Below are positions 31,348 through 40,214 of a stretch of 64,000 nt of DNA, piece after piece. The notes beneath the pieces are model-generated. The model worked only from the letters and a program-made list of their open reading frames with translations, made no database searches and was not told the origin of the DNA. The stretch comes from Thermodesulfomicrobium sp. WS (GTDB lineage: Bacteria; Desulfobacterota; Desulfovibrionia; Desulfovibrionales; Desulfomicrobiaceae). Location of the stretch: contig NZ_AP027130.1 of NCBI RefSeq assembly GCF_027925145.1, positions 558,001-622,000 on the forward strand. Direction: 5' to 3'. The translations under genes were made by a program, and so were the position numbers. Every line of letters starts with the position of its first letter. The stretch's first letter is position 1.

Positions 31348-32295
31348 TTATTCCGCCACGTAGAAAGGCGATTTACCGTCCGGGAAGTCCGGCTCCACGC
31401 AACCGATGCACACGGCGTTCTCCACGCACCAGTTGATGCCGTTATTCCAGCGGCGCTTGAAGCAATCTGCATAGGTGGACGGGCCCTTGCAGCCCAATTC
31501 CGCCTTGCACCCCGGCTTGGTGAAGGTGGGCGCGAACTGGGCCTTGTCGTAAAGTTCCACGTACGGGCAATTTTCGTGAATGTTCTCGCCGTAAAAGAGC
31601 ATGGGGCGGCCGGAGTCGTCGAGCTCCGGCAGCGGATGCTCTTTGGGGTTGAGCACATGGCTCCAGGCGGCCACCAGCGTTCCCACCATCCAGTCCGGAT
31701 GGGGCGGGCAGCCAGGGACGTTGACGAGCAGGGTCTTGATCTTCTCGTGCTCGAAAAAGTCCTTGAGGCTCGTGGCGCCGGTGACATTCCCCCGGGCAGC
31801 GGGAATGCCGCCGTAGGCGGAGCAGGTGCCGATGCCTACCGTGGCCAGGGCCTTGGGCGCGAGCTCGCGCACGAGCTCCATCATGGTGATTTCCTTGTGA
31901 TGGCCCTTGGCGTCCGTGGTCTCGCCCACGATGCAGTAGCGGCCTTCCTTGGCCGTGGGGATGGCGCCTTCCACCAGCAGGAAGAAGTTGCCTTTGAACT
32001 TGTCCGCCACGGCGTACATGTGCTCCACAGCCAAAGTTCCCTCGGAGCCCATGACCGTGGGATGGAACTCCAAGCTGATGACATCGAGCAGGATCTCTTT
32101 GATGCGCGGATGCACCGAGTTGAGGAGCGATACCGAGCAGCCCGTACACCCTTGCCCCTGTACCCACAGCACCGGCGCCTTCTTGGCGCCTTCGGTCATG
32201 GCATGAAGCACCCCCGGATGGCACATCCGGGAGATGCTGAGCCCTGCCACGCCGGCGGAGCACAGTTTGACGAATTCTCGTCGTGAAAGACTCAT
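31348..32295 (-). CDS. hysB: [NiFeSe] hydrogenase small subunit
   Basis: A 315-residue iron-sulfur subunit. It begins with a Tat signal, SLSRREFVKLCSAGVAG, so the heterodimer is exported folded to the periplasm. The proximal cluster motif is GCTGCSVSLLNS (near 48), followed by GIGTCSAYGG, VNVPGCPPHPDW and the late CKAELGCKGP and CIGCVEPDFPDG that hold the other clusters. AAGGAGG precedes ATG at 32295. It ends 11 bases before hysA. No cytochrome gene follows in the window, so a soluble periplasmic cytochrome c3 is the likely electron acceptor, as known in Desulfovibrio. Confidence 0.95.
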   Translation of the reverse strand: MSLSRREFVKLCSAGVAGLSISRMCHPGVLHAMTEGAKKAPVLWVQGQGCTGCSVSLLNSVHPRIKEILLDVISLEFHPTVMGSEGTLAVEHMYAVADKFKGNFFLLVEGAIPTAKEGRYCIVGETTDAKGHHKEITMMELVRELAPKALATVGIGTCSAYGGIPAARGNVTGATSLKDFFEHEKIKTLLVNVPGCPPHPDWMVGTLVAAWSHVLNPKEHPLPELDDSGRPMLFYGENIHENCPYVELYDKAQFAPTFTKPGCKAELGCKGPSTYADCFKRRWNNGINWCVENAVCIGCVEPDFPDGKSPFYVAE

Positions 32296-32336
32296 AACCC
32301 GCCTCCTTAAAACGTGTGTGGTCATCTGTGACCGAT

Positions 32337-32361
32337 TTCACGATGCGGCAGCTATCGTGAA
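32337..32361. promoter_or_regulatory. Perfect inverted repeat upstream of hysB (candidate operator)
   Basis: TTCACGAT-N9-ATCGTGAA, eight-base arms, 42 bases upstream of the hysB start. On the minus strand TTGACT (32373-32378) lies 12-17 bases upstream of it, so the repeat would overlap the -10 region. A second repeat, GATAAGT-N18-ACTTATC (32369-32400), flanks it. Confidence 0.5.
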
Positions 32362-32423
32362 AAATCCAGATAAGTCAATGCGTTTTGTATTGTACTTATC
32401 GATATGACGTATTGCGCGGGAAG

Positions 32424-32972
32424 CTATCTTCGCGGAAAGGCGGCGTGGGCCCCTTGTTCTTGCCACAGAAATTGGAACACGCGTTCGCCGTCGGAAAAGA
32501 AGGTGACCGACCCGTGGATAGGCTCGGGATGGTCGTCGTCCGGGCCGTAGACGTAGATGAAGCGGTTGAAGCGGTGGAGTCTGCGCAAAAATCCATGCCT
32601 TGGGTCGTGGAGCCAGAGCCTTCCTTGGGGGTCTCGCTCGATGGCAATGGGATCTCCCTGCCAGTGAAACGTCCCCACATAATTGTCTTCCACGAACTCT
32701 TCGGTGGCCAGGCCGTGGAGAAAGCGGGCCTCTGCCCCATGCTTGAGGCGGTCCGCACCGGCCTCGTTGGCGAGGAGCACAGGACCGCTGCCGGGCCGCG
32801 GCGCCTGGGAAGCGCCGGAGGGCAACTGCTCGTGAAGCTCCACTGCGATAACGGCTTGGGGGAGCTTTCCAATGGGGGTTCCTCGCAGGCCCACTCCCAC
32901 CGTCAAGTGCAGGCATGCTGATCCGAGGAGGCAGAGAACCGCCATTGGCGAAATACGGCGGGGTACGATCAT
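32424..32972 (-). CDS. Small exported protein of unknown function between the hydrogenase operons
   Basis: A 182-residue protein with a signal-like start (RRISPMAVLCLLGSACLHLTVG), then a proline-serine-rich linker (50-70) and a conserved-looking domain (90-180) with ERDPQGRLWLHDPRHGF, FNRFIYVYGPDDDHPEP and GSVTFFSDGERVFQFLWQEQ. LLGSACLHL could be a weak lipobox. I do not recognise the family. It lies upstream of hysB on the same strand, with 128 bases of promoter-like sequence between, and 255 bases from hynB. Co-regulation with a hydrogenase is possible but not shown. Confidence 0.6.
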   Translation of the reverse strand: MIVPRRISPMAVLCLLGSACLHLTVGVGLRGTPIGKLPQAVIAVELHEQLPSGASQAPRPGSGPVLLANEAGADRLKHGAEARFLHGLATEEFVEDNYVGTFHWQGDPIAIERDPQGRLWLHDPRHGFLRRLHRFNRFIYVYGPDDDHPEPIHGSVTFFSDGERVFQFLWQEQGAHAAFPRR

Positions 32973-33227
32973 CGTATTACTTTTATATTTTTAGTATACA
33001 CTTGTTGTATAATAATATTTTTTGATTATGCAAAAATCTAAAAAAATGATTTTTGAGGAGACATCGTATTGCGAAAGAGGATTGTAGAAACTTCAGGTTC
33101 GCAATCTATATTGACCTTTATCAAAAAACAATGGTAGCAAAAGACATCTTGGGGAAGTTCTCCTGGGGTCAAGGCCAGCGGCGTGCGGTGTCGCTGGTCC
33201 GATATATTCAACCGATGGAGGTGTGTT
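32973..33227 (+). promoter_or_regulatory. Control region of hynBA (and the divergent exported protein)
   Basis: AT-rich at 32980-33060 with TATAAT at 33008-33013. Inverted repeat ATTGCGAA-N22-TTCGCAAT (33068-33105). TTGAC-CTTT-ATCAA (33111-33124) fits the five-four-five CRP/FNR/HcpR pattern. AAGGCCAGCGGCGTGCGG has GG-N10-GC (33173-33186), a possible sigma-54 -24/-12, which would start transcription near 33198, 30 bases before hynB, with the repeat about 95-130 bases upstream as for an enhancer site. Motifs are seen; roles are inferred. Confidence 0.4.
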
Positions 33228-34187
33228 ATGAAGTTTGCGGTCGGATTAGGCAAACCGGGCGCCGAGGAACGACTGGCACAGCATGGAATCACCCGTCGTG
33301 ATTTCATGAAGTTCTGTTCCACCCTTGCCGCGGTCATGGGTATGGAGGCGTCCTTTGCCCAGAGGATCGCCGAGGCCATGACGGCCAAAAAACGTCCCTC
33401 GGTGGTGTGGCTCCACAACGCCGAATGCACTGGATGTTCCGAATCCATCTTGCGTACGGTGCGGCCGTTCATTGACGATCTGATCCTCGACACCATCAGC
33501 CTTGACTACCATGAGACCATTATGGCCGCCGCAGGCCACAAGGCCGAGGAGGCCCTGCATCAGGCGGTCAGCTCCCCCGAGGGGTATTTGTGTGTCATTG
33601 AAGGCGGTATCCCCACGAAGGATGGCGGCATTTACGGGAAGGTGGCCGGCAAGACCATGCTGGAGATCTGCTCCGAGATCGCGCCCAAGGCCAAGGCGGT
33701 CATCGCGTATGGCACGTGTGCGACGTTTGGCGGTGTCCAGGCCGCTGCGCCCAATCCCACGGAGGCCAAGGGCGTGAACGACGCGCTCGGGGCGTTGGGG
33801 GTCAAGGCCGTGAATATCGCCGGCTGTCCGCCCAACCCGTACAATCTCGTAGGCACCATCGTGCATCTGCTCACCAACAACCTCGCCATTCCGGAACTGG
33901 ACGACCTCAATCGGCCGATCATGTTCTTTGGAGAGACTGTCCATGAAAATTGTCCGCGTCTCAAGCATTACGATGCGGGCGAGTTTGCGCCGTCCTTCGA
34001 TTCCGAAGAGGCGCGCAAGGGCTGGTGTCTCGCCAAATTGGGATGCAAGGGCCCCATGACCTACAACAACTGCCCCAAGATCAAATTCAATCAGACCAAC
34101 TGGCCCGTGGAAGCGGGGCATCCGTGCATCGGCTGCAGCGAGCCCAACTTCTGGGATCAGATGAGCCCCTTCTACCAGGAAGCCTAA
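33228..34187 (+). CDS. hynB: Periplasmic [NiFe] hydrogenase small subunit
   Basis: A 319-residue iron-sulfur subunit with a Tat signal ([17 protein letters not shown]) at about residues 20-36. Cluster motifs follow the family: [15 protein letters not shown] near 65, [20 protein letters not shown] and [10 protein letters not shown], then [12 protein letters not shown] near 300. The start at 33228 follows GGAGG. It is the first gene of hynB-hynA-protease-hypC. With HynA it oxidises H2 in the periplasm and passes electrons to a c-type cytochrome. Confidence 0.95.
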   Translation: MKFAVGLGKPGAEERLAQHGITRRDFMKFCSTLAAVMGMEASFAQRIAEAMTAKKRPSVVWLHNAECTGCSESILRTVRPFIDDLILDTISLDYHETIMAAAGHKAEEALHQAVSSPEGYLCVIEGGIPTKDGGIYGKVAGKTMLEICSEIAPKAKAVIAYGTCATFGGVQAAAPNPTEAKGVNDALGALGVKAVNIAGCPPNPYNLVGTIVHLLTNNLAIPELDDLNRPIMFFGETVHENCPRLKHYDAGEFAPSFDSEEARKGWCLAKLGCKGPMTYNNCPKIKFNQTNWPVEAGHPCIGCSEPNFWDQMSPFYQEA

Positions 34188-34224
34188 CCCTGAACTTTGC
34201 GCGTGCACGAAAAGGAGAATACCT

Positions 34225-35901
34225 ATGGCCAACACGCCGATGAATACCAATTTCAAAGGCCCCATCGTGGTCGATCCCGTGACCCGTATCGAGGGCCATC
34301 TCAAGATCGAGGTGGAGGTGGACAAGGGGAAGGTGGTCAACGCCTGGTCCAGCTCCCAGCTTTTCCGCGGCTTGGAGCTCATCCTCAAAGGCCGTGACCC
34401 GCGCGATGCCCAGCACTTCACGCAGCGTTCCTGCGGCGTATGCACGTATGTGCATGCCCTGGCCTCCACCCGCTGTGTGGACAACGCCGTGGGCGTCGAT
34501 AAAAAACTCCCGGACAACGCCCGCCTCATCCGCAACCTGGTGCTGGCGGCGCAGTTCCTCCATGACCATGTGGTGCATTTCTATCATCTCCATGCCCTAG
34601 ACTGGGTGGACGTGGCCTCGGCCCTCAAGGCGGATCCCAAGAAGGCCGCGGACATCGCCAACTCCATCTCGCCACGCAAAACCAAGGCCGAAGACCTCAA
34701 GGCCGTGCAGGACAAGGTCAAGGCCCTGGTGGATTCCGGGCAGCTGGGCATCTTCACCAACGCGTACTTCTTGGGTGGCCACGACGCCTACTACCTGCCC
34801 CCGGAAGTGAACCTCATCGCCACGGCCCACTACTTGGAAGCCCTGCACCTGCAGGTGAAGGCGGCCCGCGCCATGGCGGTGTTCGGCGCCAAGAACCCGC
34901 ACACCCAGTTTACCGTGGTGGGCGGCGTCACCTGCTACGACGGCCTCACCGAGGCCCGCATCAGCGAGTTCGTGAGTCTGTTCAAGGAGACCAAGCAGTT
35001 CATCGACGAATGCTACATCCCGGATCTTTTGGCCGTGGCCTCCTTCTACAAAGATTGGGCGGGCATCGGCGGGACCACCAACTTCATGAGCTTTGGCGAG
35101 TTCCCGGCCGTGGAGAGCGATCTCAACAGCCGCTGGCTGCCTCCGGGCGTCATCTCCAAGCGCGACATTGCCAAGGTGCAGCCCTTTGATCCCAAACTCA
35201 TCACCGAGCATGTGCGCCATAGCTGGTACGAAGGCGACAAGGCCCTGCATCCCTACCAGGGGGTGACCGAGCCCAAATACACCTCCTATGAGGATCGGGA
35301 CCGGTACTCGTGGATGAAAGCCCCGCGCTACAACGAGACCGCGGTGGAAACCGGACCGCTCGCCACGGTGCTCGTGGCCTATGCCAAGGGCCATCCCGAG
35401 GTGAAGGCGCAGGTGGATGCCGTGCTCAAGCATTTGGGCGTGGGCCCCGAAGCCCTGTTCTCCACCTTGGGCCGCACCGCTGCCCGGGGCATCGAGACCA
35501 AGGTCATCGCCGACAAGCTGATGGATTGGGTGAGTGCCTTGTCCGCCAACATCAAGCAGGGCAACACCAAGATCTATCAGGAATGGAAGATGCCCGACGA
35601 GGCCGAGGGCGTGGGCTTCGTCAACGCCCCGCGCGGTGGGCTGAGCCACTGGATCCGCATCAAGGGCGGCAAGATCGAGAACTTCCAGCTGGTGGTGCCG
35701 TCCACGTGGAACCTTGGGCCGCGCTGCGCCAAGGGGCAGCTCTCCGCCGTGGAAGAGGCCCTGATCGGCACCCCCATTGCCGACCCCGAGCGTCCGGTGG
35801 AAATCCTGCGCACGGTGCACTCCTTTGACCCGTGCATTGCCTGCGGCGTGCACGTCATCGACTCCCGGACCAATCAGGTGCGGGTCTTCCGTGTGCTCTA
35901 A
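34225..35901 (+). CDS. hynA: Periplasmic [NiFe] hydrogenase large subunit
   Basis: A 558-residue subunit with nickel-ligand site 1 as RSCGVCTYVHALAS near 70 and site 2 as HSFDPCIACGVH near 540, here with TGC cysteine and not TGA. After the DPCxxCxxH motif the tail continues VIDSRTNQVRVFRVL; the protease cuts after the histidine. AAGGAG precedes ATG 38 bases after hynB. The usual length is 550-570, so it is complete. A second open frame antisense to it is a shadow. Confidence 0.96.
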   Translation: MANTPMNTNFKGPIVVDPVTRIEGHLKIEVEVDKGKVVNAWSSSQLFRGLELILKGRDPRDAQHFTQRSCGVCTYVHALASTRCVDNAVGVDKKLPDNARLIRNLVLAAQFLHDHVVHFYHLHALDWVDVASALKADPKKAADIANSISPRKTKAEDLKAVQDKVKALVDSGQLGIFTNAYFLGGHDAYYLPPEVNLIATAHYLEALHLQVKAARAMAVFGAKNPHTQFTVVGGVTCYDGLTEARISEFVSLFKETKQFIDECYIPDLLAVASFYKDWAGIGGTTNFMSFGEFPAVESDLNSRWLPPGVISKRDIAKVQPFDPKLITEHVRHSWYEGDKALHPYQGVTEPKYTSYEDRDRYSWMKAPRYNETAVETGPLATVLVAYAKGHPEVKAQVDAVLKHLGVGPEALFSTLGRTAARGIETKVIADKLMDWVSALSANIKQGNTKIYQEWKMPDEAEGVGFVNAPRGGLSHWIRIKGGKIENFQLVVPSTWNLGPRCAKGQLSAVEEALIGTPIADPERPVEILRTVHSFDPCIACGVHVIDSRTNQVRVFRVL

Positions 35902-35980
35902 TTCTGGACTCGTATGAGGCCGTACGGCGGGCTGGGGGGGAACCTGGCCCGCCGTTTTGCCGGTGCAGTCAGGAGGCATT

Positions 35981-36466
35981 GTGGCGCAAATACTCGTGTT
36001 GGGGGTGGGCAACATTCTCTTTACGGATGAGGGGATCGGCGTGCGGTGTGTGGAAATCCTGCAGCAGCTGTACCGCTTTTCTGACAACGTAACCCTCATG
36101 GATGGCGGTACCCTGGGGACGAAACTCATGGGGCCGCTCATGGAGGCGGATTTTGTGATCGTGTGCGACGCGGTGCTGGGCGACGGCCCGCCTGGATCCG
36201 TCTACCGCCTCGAAGGAGACGACTTGCGCAAGAGTCTGGCCTTTCGGGATTCCATGCATCAAACCGATTTGGTGGATACCTTGACCATGTGCGGGCTTGC
36301 AGGCAAACGGCCCCATGCCGTGGTGATCGGTATGGAGCCGGCGGACTATCAGACCATGGCCGTGGAGCTTTCCTCGGTGGCGCAGGCCGCCATGCCGACC
36401 ATGGTGCAGGCGGTGCTGCAGGAAGTCGCTGCCGCTGGTGGTATTTTTTCTCCCCAAGCCCAGTGA
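35981..36466 (+). CDS. Hydrogenase maturation protease (peptidase M52), for HynA by position
   Basis: A 161-residue M52 protease that removes the C-terminal tail of HynA. GVGNILFTDEGIGVRCVE has the glutamate near residue 15, VTLMDGGTLG and FVIVCDAVLGDGPPG the aspartate near 60, and SMHQTDLVD the histidine near 92. I chose GTG at 35981 because AGGAGG lies five bases upstream; the earlier TTG lacks one. It overlaps nothing and is followed by hypC eight bases later. The paralogue near 29.2 kb serves the NiFeSe enzyme; the two differ clearly in sequence. Confidence 0.88.
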   Translation: MAQILVLGVGNILFTDEGIGVRCVEILQQLYRFSDNVTLMDGGTLGTKLMGPLMEADFVIVCDAVLGDGPPGSVYRLEGDDLRKSLAFRDSMHQTDLVDTLTMCGLAGKRPHAVVIGMEPADYQTMAVELSSVAQAAMPTMVQAVLQEVAAAGGIFSPQAQ

Positions 36467-36474
36467 GGTGTCCC

Positions 36475-36738
36475 ATGTGTTTGGCCATTCCTGCCCGCAT
36501 TGAACGTATCGACAATGGCGTCGCCACCTGCCGCGTGGGAGAGGGCGAGACCTTTGTGCAGGCCTCGCTCATGCTCTTGCCGGAACCGGCGGAGGTGGGC
36601 GACTATCTCATCATCCATGCGGGGTTTGCCATCCGCAAATTGGATCTCCAAGAAGCGCAGGAGTCCTTGACCATCCTGCGCGAGCTCGCCGAGGCCTACG
36701 AACGCGAACAGGCCCGCTACGCCCAGCCCGCCGCATAA
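36475..36738 (+). CDS. hypC: HypC, hydrogenase assembly chaperone
   Basis: An 87-residue member of the HypC/HupF family that carries Fe(CN)2CO to the large subunit with HypD. The start MCLAIPARIERID has the required cysteine 2, followed by GYLIIHAG-like DYLIIHAGFAIRKLD near 45. GAGGTG lies upstream of the ATG. It ends the hyn operon; other hyp genes are not in the window. Confidence 0.93.
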   Translation: MCLAIPARIERIDNGVATCRVGEGETFVQASLMLLPEPAEVGDYLIIHAGFAIRKLDLQEAQESLTILRELAEAYEREQARYAQPAA

Positions 36739-36746
36739 ACGCAACA

Positions 36747-36779
36747 ATGGCCCGGCCGTGGTGATCGCGACCGGGCCAT
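36747..36779. terminator. Stem-loop between convergent hypC and ftsH
   Basis: ATGGCCCGG and CCGGGCCAT pair perfectly around a 15-base loop. No T tract on either side, so terminator strength is uncertain. Confidence 0.5.
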
Positions 36780-36803
36780 GATGCCGGGGGGCGTGCTGGC
36801 CGC

Positions 36804-38630
36804 TTAGGCCTTCGCGCACTCGGGGGTGGAGAGCGCCGAGAGGAGGCGCTCCACATCGGCTTCTTCCAAGGTTTCCTGCGTAAGGAGCGCGCTGGCTGCG
36901 GCTTCCAGGGCCTCCTGATTGGTTTTGAGGATGCGTCGGGCGCAGGCAAAGGCGTTCATGACGATCTCCCGCACGGCGGTATCGATTTTGCGCCGCACTT
37001 CTTCCGAAACCGCGCCCAGTTCATCGGGGGAGAGATGCGCTTCGAGAAACCGGGAGCGCTGGCCGGCAAAGGTCACGAACCCCAGGTCTTCATCCATGCC
37101 GTAGCGGGTGACCATGTCCCGGGCGATTTGCGTGGCCCGGGCCAGGTCGTCGGCGGCCCCGGTGGATAGGTGCCCAAAGACGAGGATTTCAGCGGCGCGC
37201 CCGCCCAGAAGCACCATGATGCGGCGCATGAGGTCTTCTTTGGTCGTCAGGTACCGGTCTTCCGAGGGCCGCTGCAAGGTGTAGCCCAAGGCGCCGATAC
37301 CGCGGGGGATGATCGAGATTTTGTGCACCGGGTCTGCCCCAGGCACGGCGCGGGCCACCAGGGCGTGGCCGATTTCGTGGTAGGCCACCACGCGCCGCTC
37401 TTCCGCAGACAGCACCCGGCTGCGCTTTTCCGCGCCAGCCACGATGCGTTCGAAGGCGGCCGTAAAGTCCTCCATGGTCACGGCGTCGGCGCCACGGCGG
37501 GTGGCAAAGAGGGCGGCTTCGTTCACCAGATTGGCCAGATCCGCGCCGGCAAACCCCGTGGTCATGGCCGCCACTTTGTCCAGATCCACGTCCGGGGCCA
37601 GGGTGATGCGCCGGGCGTGCACCTCGAGGATCTGGCGCCGGCCGATCTTGTCCGGTCGGTCCACCACCACCTGACGGTCGAAGCGGCCAGGCCGCAGCAG
37701 CGCCGGGTCGAGGATCTCGGGGCGGTTGGTGGCGGCAAGGATGACGATGCCCGCGGAGGAATCAAAGCCGTCCATCTCCACGAGCAGTTGGTTCAAGGTC
37801 TGCTCTTTTTCATCATGGCCGCCCATCCCCGGGAAGGCCCCGCGTGCCCGTCCTAGGGCGTCCAACTCGTCGATGAAGATGATGCAGGGCGCTTGGTTTC
37901 GCGCCTGCTCAAAGAGGTCGCGCACCCGGGCCGCGCCGACGCCCACGAACATCTCCACGAAGTCCGAGCCGGAAATGAAAAAGAACGGCACCCCGGCCTC
38001 GCCGGCCACGGCCTTGGCAAGCAAGGTCTTGCCCGTTCCCGGAGGCCCCACGAGCAACACACCTTTGGGCATGCGCGCCCCGAGGCGTCCGTAAGACTTG
38101 GGGTCCTTGAGGAAGGCGACGGTCTCCTGCAGCTCTGCCTTGGCTTCGTCCACGCCAGCCACGTCGGAAAAGGTGACTCCGGTATCTTTTTCCACCAACA
38201 CTTTGGCTCGGCTTTTGCCGATGGACATGAAACTGCCCATGCCCTGCTTTTCGGCAAAGCGGCGGAAGAGGAAATACCACACCGCAAAGAAGACCAGGGC
38301 CGGCGCCACCCAGGAGATGAGATCGCGCAGGAAGGTGTTTTCCACCACGCGGGTATATGGGACGCCGTAGCGATCGAGGCGTTCGGCCAGATCCGGCTCC
38401 ACGCGCGCTGCGGCGATGGCGATGGTGCGGTCTTCCGGGGCCTTGAGCTTGCCGGTGATCACCTGCTCGCCAATGGTGACCTCGGCGACTTTGCCTTGCG
38501 CCAGGGCCTGTTCGAAGGCCGAGTAGGGGACGGTCTCCACGCTGCGGTAGGTCTGGAGCATCTCCTGAAAAAGGAGCAGGAGCATGATGGCGATGATCCA
38601 ATACCCCACGTGCCAGTGTCGATTTTCCAT
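36804..38630 (-). CDS. ftsH: FtsH, membrane AAA+ zinc protease
   Basis: A 608-residue protein anchored by helices near residues 8-24 and 108-124 with a small outer domain between. AAA module: [17 protein letters not shown] near 192, [10 protein letters not shown] near 250, then the second region of homology [19 protein letters not shown]. The zinc site is [12 protein letters not shown] near 415 (HEXXH with I for the common A), and the third ligand is probably the aspartate in [13 protein letters not shown]. It degrades membrane and cytosolic substrates. It is transcribed leftward, with the divergent M23 gene 157 bases away. Confidence 0.95.
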   Translation of the reverse strand: MENRHWHVGYWIIAIMLLLLFQEMLQTYRSVETVPYSAFEQALAQGKVAEVTIGEQVITGKLKAPEDRTIAIAAARVEPDLAERLDRYGVPYTRVVENTFLRDLISWVAPALVFFAVWYFLFRRFAEKQGMGSFMSIGKSRAKVLVEKDTGVTFSDVAGVDEAKAELQETVAFLKDPKSYGRLGARMPKGVLLVGPPGTGKTLLAKAVAGEAGVPFFFISGSDFVEMFVGVGAARVRDLFEQARNQAPCIIFIDELDALGRARGAFPGMGGHDEKEQTLNQLLVEMDGFDSSAGIVILAATNRPEILDPALLRPGRFDRQVVVDRPDKIGRRQILEVHARRITLAPDVDLDKVAAMTTGFAGADLANLVNEAALFATRRGADAVTMEDFTAAFERIVAGAEKRSRVLSAEERRVVAYHEIGHALVARAVPGADPVHKISIIPRGIGALGYTLQRPSEDRYLTTKEDLMRRIMVLLGGRAAEILVFGHLSTGAADDLARATQIARDMVTRYGMDEDLGFVTFAGQRSRFLEAHLSPDELGAVSEEVRRKIDTAVREIVMNAFACARRILKTNQEALEAAASALLTQETLEEADVERLLSALSTPECAKA

Positions 38631-38787
38631 AGGATCTCCTCAGGCTGGAAATGGTCGGCGGTTTTGCGAGGGTTATTTTGAGGGGGATGGATGCGGCCGT
38701 CAAGCGCCTTGCCAAAAGAAGCGCCCCTCTCTATCCCCACGGGGTGTTTGGACGTTGTTCTGTACGGTGATGCTCAAGGAGGACTCC

Positions 38788-40104
38788 ATGCCCCCGCGTC
38801 GTTCTTCTGGTATACTGGTGTTCTTGGCAGCGCTCATCCTGGCGGCAGGCGTGGGTGCGTTCTATGCCCTCAAGGCAGAATGGCATAAGCCGGTGCTGCG
38901 GTTGAGTCCGCAGCAGGCCACGGTGAGTACTGCCACGGTGTTCCGTCTGGAAGCGCAGGACGCGGATTCCGGTGTCCGCCAGGTGGTGGTGAGCGTGGAT
39001 ATCCCCAGCAAGGCGCCGGTGGAAATCCTGAAAAAGACCTACGATGTCCCTCAGGCTGCCGTCACCGAAGAGTTTTCCTTGGGCGCGCTTCCGGTCAAAA
39101 GCGGTCAGGCGACCCTCAAGGTGGCGGTGACCGACGCCTCGTGGCATCGGCTGGGCATGGGCAATACCGCCCGTCTGGAACTGCCGCTGACGCTGGATTC
39201 CACCCCGCCCATCGTGTCCGTCACCTCGCGCCAGCACAATGTCGTCCATGGGGGCTCCGGGCTGGTGGTGTATACCGCAAACGAGCCTTTGGCGCGCACC
39301 GGCGTCGAGGTGGGAGAGTACTTCTTCCCAGGATACCTGGAACGTCCGGGCCGGTATCTCTGCTTTTTTGCCCTGCCCTTTGCCGTGGACCCATCTGCCG
39401 TGCGCCCTGTGGTGGTGGGAGCGGACGAGGCAGGCAACGAGGTCCGGATCGCGATGAACATTACCGTCATTCCTAAAAAGTTCCGCAAAGACAGCATCAG
39501 TGTGTCGGAGTCTTTTCTTCAGAGTAAAATGCCGCAGTTTGCCGGGCTCTATCCTCCAGGAACATCGCTTGTGGATATTTTCATCAAGGTCAATAGTGAG
39601 TTGCGCCGTCAAAACATCGCCCAGCTCAAGGAGATCGGATCCAACACCGTGCCGCAGATGCTGTGGAAAGATCCCTTTGTGCGCCTTCCCAAAAGCGCCA
39701 CCATGGCGCAATTTGGGGATACCCGGACGTATTTGTACGATGGTAAGGCCATCGATACCCAAACGCATATGGGCATCGATCTCGCGTCCATTATCAATGC
39801 ACCGGTGCCGGCGGGAAATACAGGCCGGGTGGTCTTTGCCGGTTTTTTGGGGATCTACGGCAACATGGTGGTGCTGGATCATGGCTTTGGCGTGCATTCC
39901 CTCTATTCGCACTTAAGCGAGATCCACGTGCAGGTAGGGGACGTGGTGCAGCGCGGCCAGATCATCGGCAAGACCGGCGCCACGGGCATGGCTGGAGGCG
40001 ACCACCTCCATTTCGGCATGCTCGTCGGCGGGGTGGAGGTCCAGCCCATCGAGTGGTGGGATGGCCATTGGATTCACGACAATATTACGGAAAAACTGCA
40101 ATAG
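38788..40104 (+). CDS. Membrane-anchored M23 (LytM) peptidase
   Basis: A 438-residue protein. Residues 10-30 form one membrane anchor or signal (SGILVFLAALILAAGVGAF), then two immunoglobulin-like segments to about 240. The C-terminal M23 domain has the zinc ligands HMGIDLASI (about 329-337) and HLHFG near 413, with YSHLSEIHV between. Such proteins cut peptide cross-links in murein or activate amidases. GGAGG precedes the ATG at 38788. It is single-gene and divergent from ftsH. A cytosolic or catalytic role is not in doubt; whether it acts in division or hydrolysis cannot be told. Confidence 0.88.
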   Translation: MPPRRSSGILVFLAALILAAGVGAFYALKAEWHKPVLRLSPQQATVSTATVFRLEAQDADSGVRQVVVSVDIPSKAPVEILKKTYDVPQAAVTEEFSLGALPVKSGQATLKVAVTDASWHRLGMGNTARLELPLTLDSTPPIVSVTSRQHNVVHGGSGLVVYTANEPLARTGVEVGEYFFPGYLERPGRYLCFFALPFAVDPSAVRPVVVGADEAGNEVRIAMNITVIPKKFRKDSISVSESFLQSKMPQFAGLYPPGTSLVDIFIKVNSELRRQNIAQLKEIGSNTVPQMLWKDPFVRLPKSATMAQFGDTRTYLYDGKAIDTQTHMGIDLASIINAPVPAGNTGRVVFAGFLGIYGNMVVLDHGFGVHSLYSHLSEIHVQVGDVVQRGQIIGKTGATGMAGGDHLHFGMLVGGVEVQPIEWWDGHWIHDNITEKLQ

Positions 40105-40214
40105 TCTGCCGCAGTGCTCCGCCATCGGTGCGGGCGCTTTCGCTACACCAGGAAGCGGACGGTATGCCAAGGCTGGGCTTGGGGGTGTCCCAAGCCCAGT
40201 TGTTTGTGGAGGGT

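Noticed and set aside
29723-31363. A plus-strand frame of about 545 codons
   Set aside because: Antisense of hysA.
34597-36141. A minus-strand frame of about 515 codons
   Set aside because: Antisense of hynA and its protease.
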